The notes below the pieces were generated by a model. That model made no database searches. It was not told the origin of the DNA and saw only the letters and a program-made list of their open reading frames with translations. The position numbers and the translations under genes are program-made. This document shows positions 55,542-56,991 of a stretch of DNA of 56,991 bases, piece by piece. Within the stretch, counting starts at the first letter, position 1; each line of letters opens with the position of its first letter. The DNA comes from Gymnopilus junonius (lineage: Eukaryota > Basidiomycota > Agaricomycetes > Agaricales > Galerinaceae), in contig JADNYJ010000226.1 in assembly GCA_015501075.1 (NCBI GenBank), positions 1 to 56,991 on the forward strand, read 5' to 3'.

Positions 55542-56991
55542 TTGGTTCACCCGTTTAGGCCGTCAAAGCTATGTTACCTGTCCCACAGAGTTCCACTGGC
55601 AGTATGTCTGGTACGTAGATTGTACAGCAATATTCTACTTTTTAATGAGAATTTTAATTTAGACACAAATACATCTTACTTGACCTTGGGCAGCACCCCA
55701 GTGTTGCCTTCAGAAGCCCCAGATCCGCAGAATTCTGCCCGAGCCAGAGGGACCTTTTTTGCGTTGACTCACTACCATGAGAAACCGTGGTTTCATGGAA
55801 ACAGCCGACATATAGAACAATTCAACACATTGATTGACCGTTGTATACGAGCTACAAATGATCTTGCCCCACCTGGTAAGCCACATTTTTTAAATTTCGT
55901 TCTAATTTCTAGACTTTGAACTGTTCTAGGTTCCAGATTACTTGACCCAGCACTCAAACGGCACCGCGCAGAGGTACGAGGCCTGATTGTATTGTAATAT
56001 TGGATCATTTTCTAACCGATCATCTTCAGGTAGTAAAGGGATCTGCGGAATACCGCAGTGACTTGAAGAACATTACCCTCGCTGAAGTAGAAAAATTTTA
56101 TGGGCTAGGGCAGCTATCAACACAAGAAAAGAACAAAGAAATATCCCTCTTATTACAGATGGTTGAGATCCTTCCAGGTTTCAAAATACCTCGTTTCATG
56201 ACTGACGTGAGTTTCTTGTTGCCCAGTCATCGTCGCTGACTTTAAATTTCTCATACACAAAAGGGAACGTTTCTATCTGAAAATACTTGTTGTAAAAATA
56301 TTGTTTGCTCCTTTTACTACGGCAAGACAGAGGCAGTGGGACGTCGATTCCAGCATTTTTTTCAGACTATCAACAACGGCATGATCGCATTTGTGATAAC
56401 TTCGGTGAGATTTACTCTAACATTAGATATTCTTTCCTCTGATCCTACAGTTACTACGTACTATGTAGATGCAATGGGCCTTCGACCAAGTGAAGAAAGG
56501 AACTACCGTCAGATTTGCCCATGGGAAATATGAGTCTGTATATGAAGAAAACCTGGCAACCATTTCAGCAATTGCAGTCAATTCACTATGGAAGGATTTT
56601 TGGGCATTGCTGAAAAGTAATTGGCTGTTGTATGCCCAGTATGTATGTTTCTTTTCCTACTGGATTTAAATAACCTATTATTCCAAAGAACGGTCTACGG
56701 ATTTTCTCTCAGCAGAGGAAACCTTGGTCATCCGGTACAAATATCTTCTCCTCAACAAGACCTGGCAGGGGCCACTCAAAATTCAGGTGTCATTCAGTCA
56801 GGTAAGTTAGATGCTTTTTAGCACATCATATTGATTTATATTTACACACTGCAGGTTATACACATGTTCCCATGATGGGAGTAACGGTCAATTGGCTATG
56901 AGCCAGCCGGCAATACAGCGTGTAGCGCACCCCCACTTTGGTCAGGGTGGGCCTATTCCACAAGCCATAGTGCCGCTAAGTGGTATTTAAT
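55542..56991 (+). CDS. uncharacterised multi-exon protein, runs off the window
   Basis: Plus-strand exons read SYLTLGSTPVLPSEAPDPQN, ARGTFFALTHYHEKPWFHGN and HIEQFNTLIDRCIRATNDLA; then LLDPALKRHRAE; then VVKGSAEYRSDLKNITLAEV and EKFYGLGQLSTQEKNKEISL; then FFQTINNGMIAFVITS; then MQWAFDQVKKGTTVRFAHGK. The pieces are separated by introns of about 50-70 bases and keep good protein character, so it looks like a real gene. I do not recognise the family. The gene follows the YWPVRD-type gene on the same strand. The start is uncertain and the 3' end lies outside the window. Confidence 0.45.

Noticed and set aside
1..56991. Classical repeat-induced point mutation (RIP)
   Set aside because: The changes between repeat copies that I could read fall mostly at CpG rather than at CpA, and the copies are still nearly identical. 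Methylation-linked deamination explains this better.
1..56991. tRNA genes, rRNA, CRISPR arrays, bacterial-type operons
   Set aside because: No B-box-like GGTTCGAATCC in a cloverleaf context, no spaced direct repeats of CRISPR type, and the intron-rich genes are eukaryotic.

Overview
This window looks like nuclear DNA of a basidiomycete fungus, most probably an agaricomycete (mushroom-forming). Genes are cut by many short introns (about 50-70 bp, GT...AG). Several predicted proteins match families that I know only as multi-copy, uncharacterised agaricomycete proteins, and there is a fungal-type Tnp2 (CACTA-like) transposase. No tRNA, rRNA or CRISPR array was recognised.

The window is a repeat-rich mosaic of intact-looking accessory genes, transposon remains and broken pieces of housekeeping genes. 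Positions 1-933 are one end of a repeat carrying a fragment of the proteasome subunit gene RPN2. 1.2-5.5 kb holds an unknown ORF, a cluster of hairpin-like repeats and a multi-exon gene of unknown function. 6.3-8.1 kb is a WD40-repeat protein. 8.8-13.4 kb is mostly relics: dispersed repeats, a TATACG-rich patch, a decayed nucleotidyltransferase-like piece and the front end of a helicase. 13.9-17.7 kb holds several proline-, serine- or acid-rich hypothetical genes. 18.5-23.7 kb holds, on one strand, a ribonucleotide reductase large-subunit pseudogene cut at both ends and an NHA1-type sodium/proton antiporter pseudogene. 24.7-26.5 kb holds two inverted-repeat elements, one with TA flanks.

26.9-31.2 kb is a long multi-exon gene for a JmjC-like protein, the best candidate for a functional gene. 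Next come two arms of a near-identical 3.8 kb inverted repeat (31.25-35.07 and 43.70-47.52 kb), each with RPN2 fragments. They enclose 8.6 kb with an uncharacterised multi-exon gene, a small single-membrane-segment gene, and a nucleotidyltransferase-like pseudogene. 47.9-51.3 kb is a decayed Tnp2 transposase. 51.8-57 kb holds a paralogue of the small membrane gene and parts of two more agaricomycete multi-copy families.

Few of the genes suggest a shared pathway. The organisation points to repeated capture, copying and decay. The copies of the RPN2 repeat that I compared differ mainly by C-to-T or G-to-A changes at CpG, which suggests cytosine methylation of this region.
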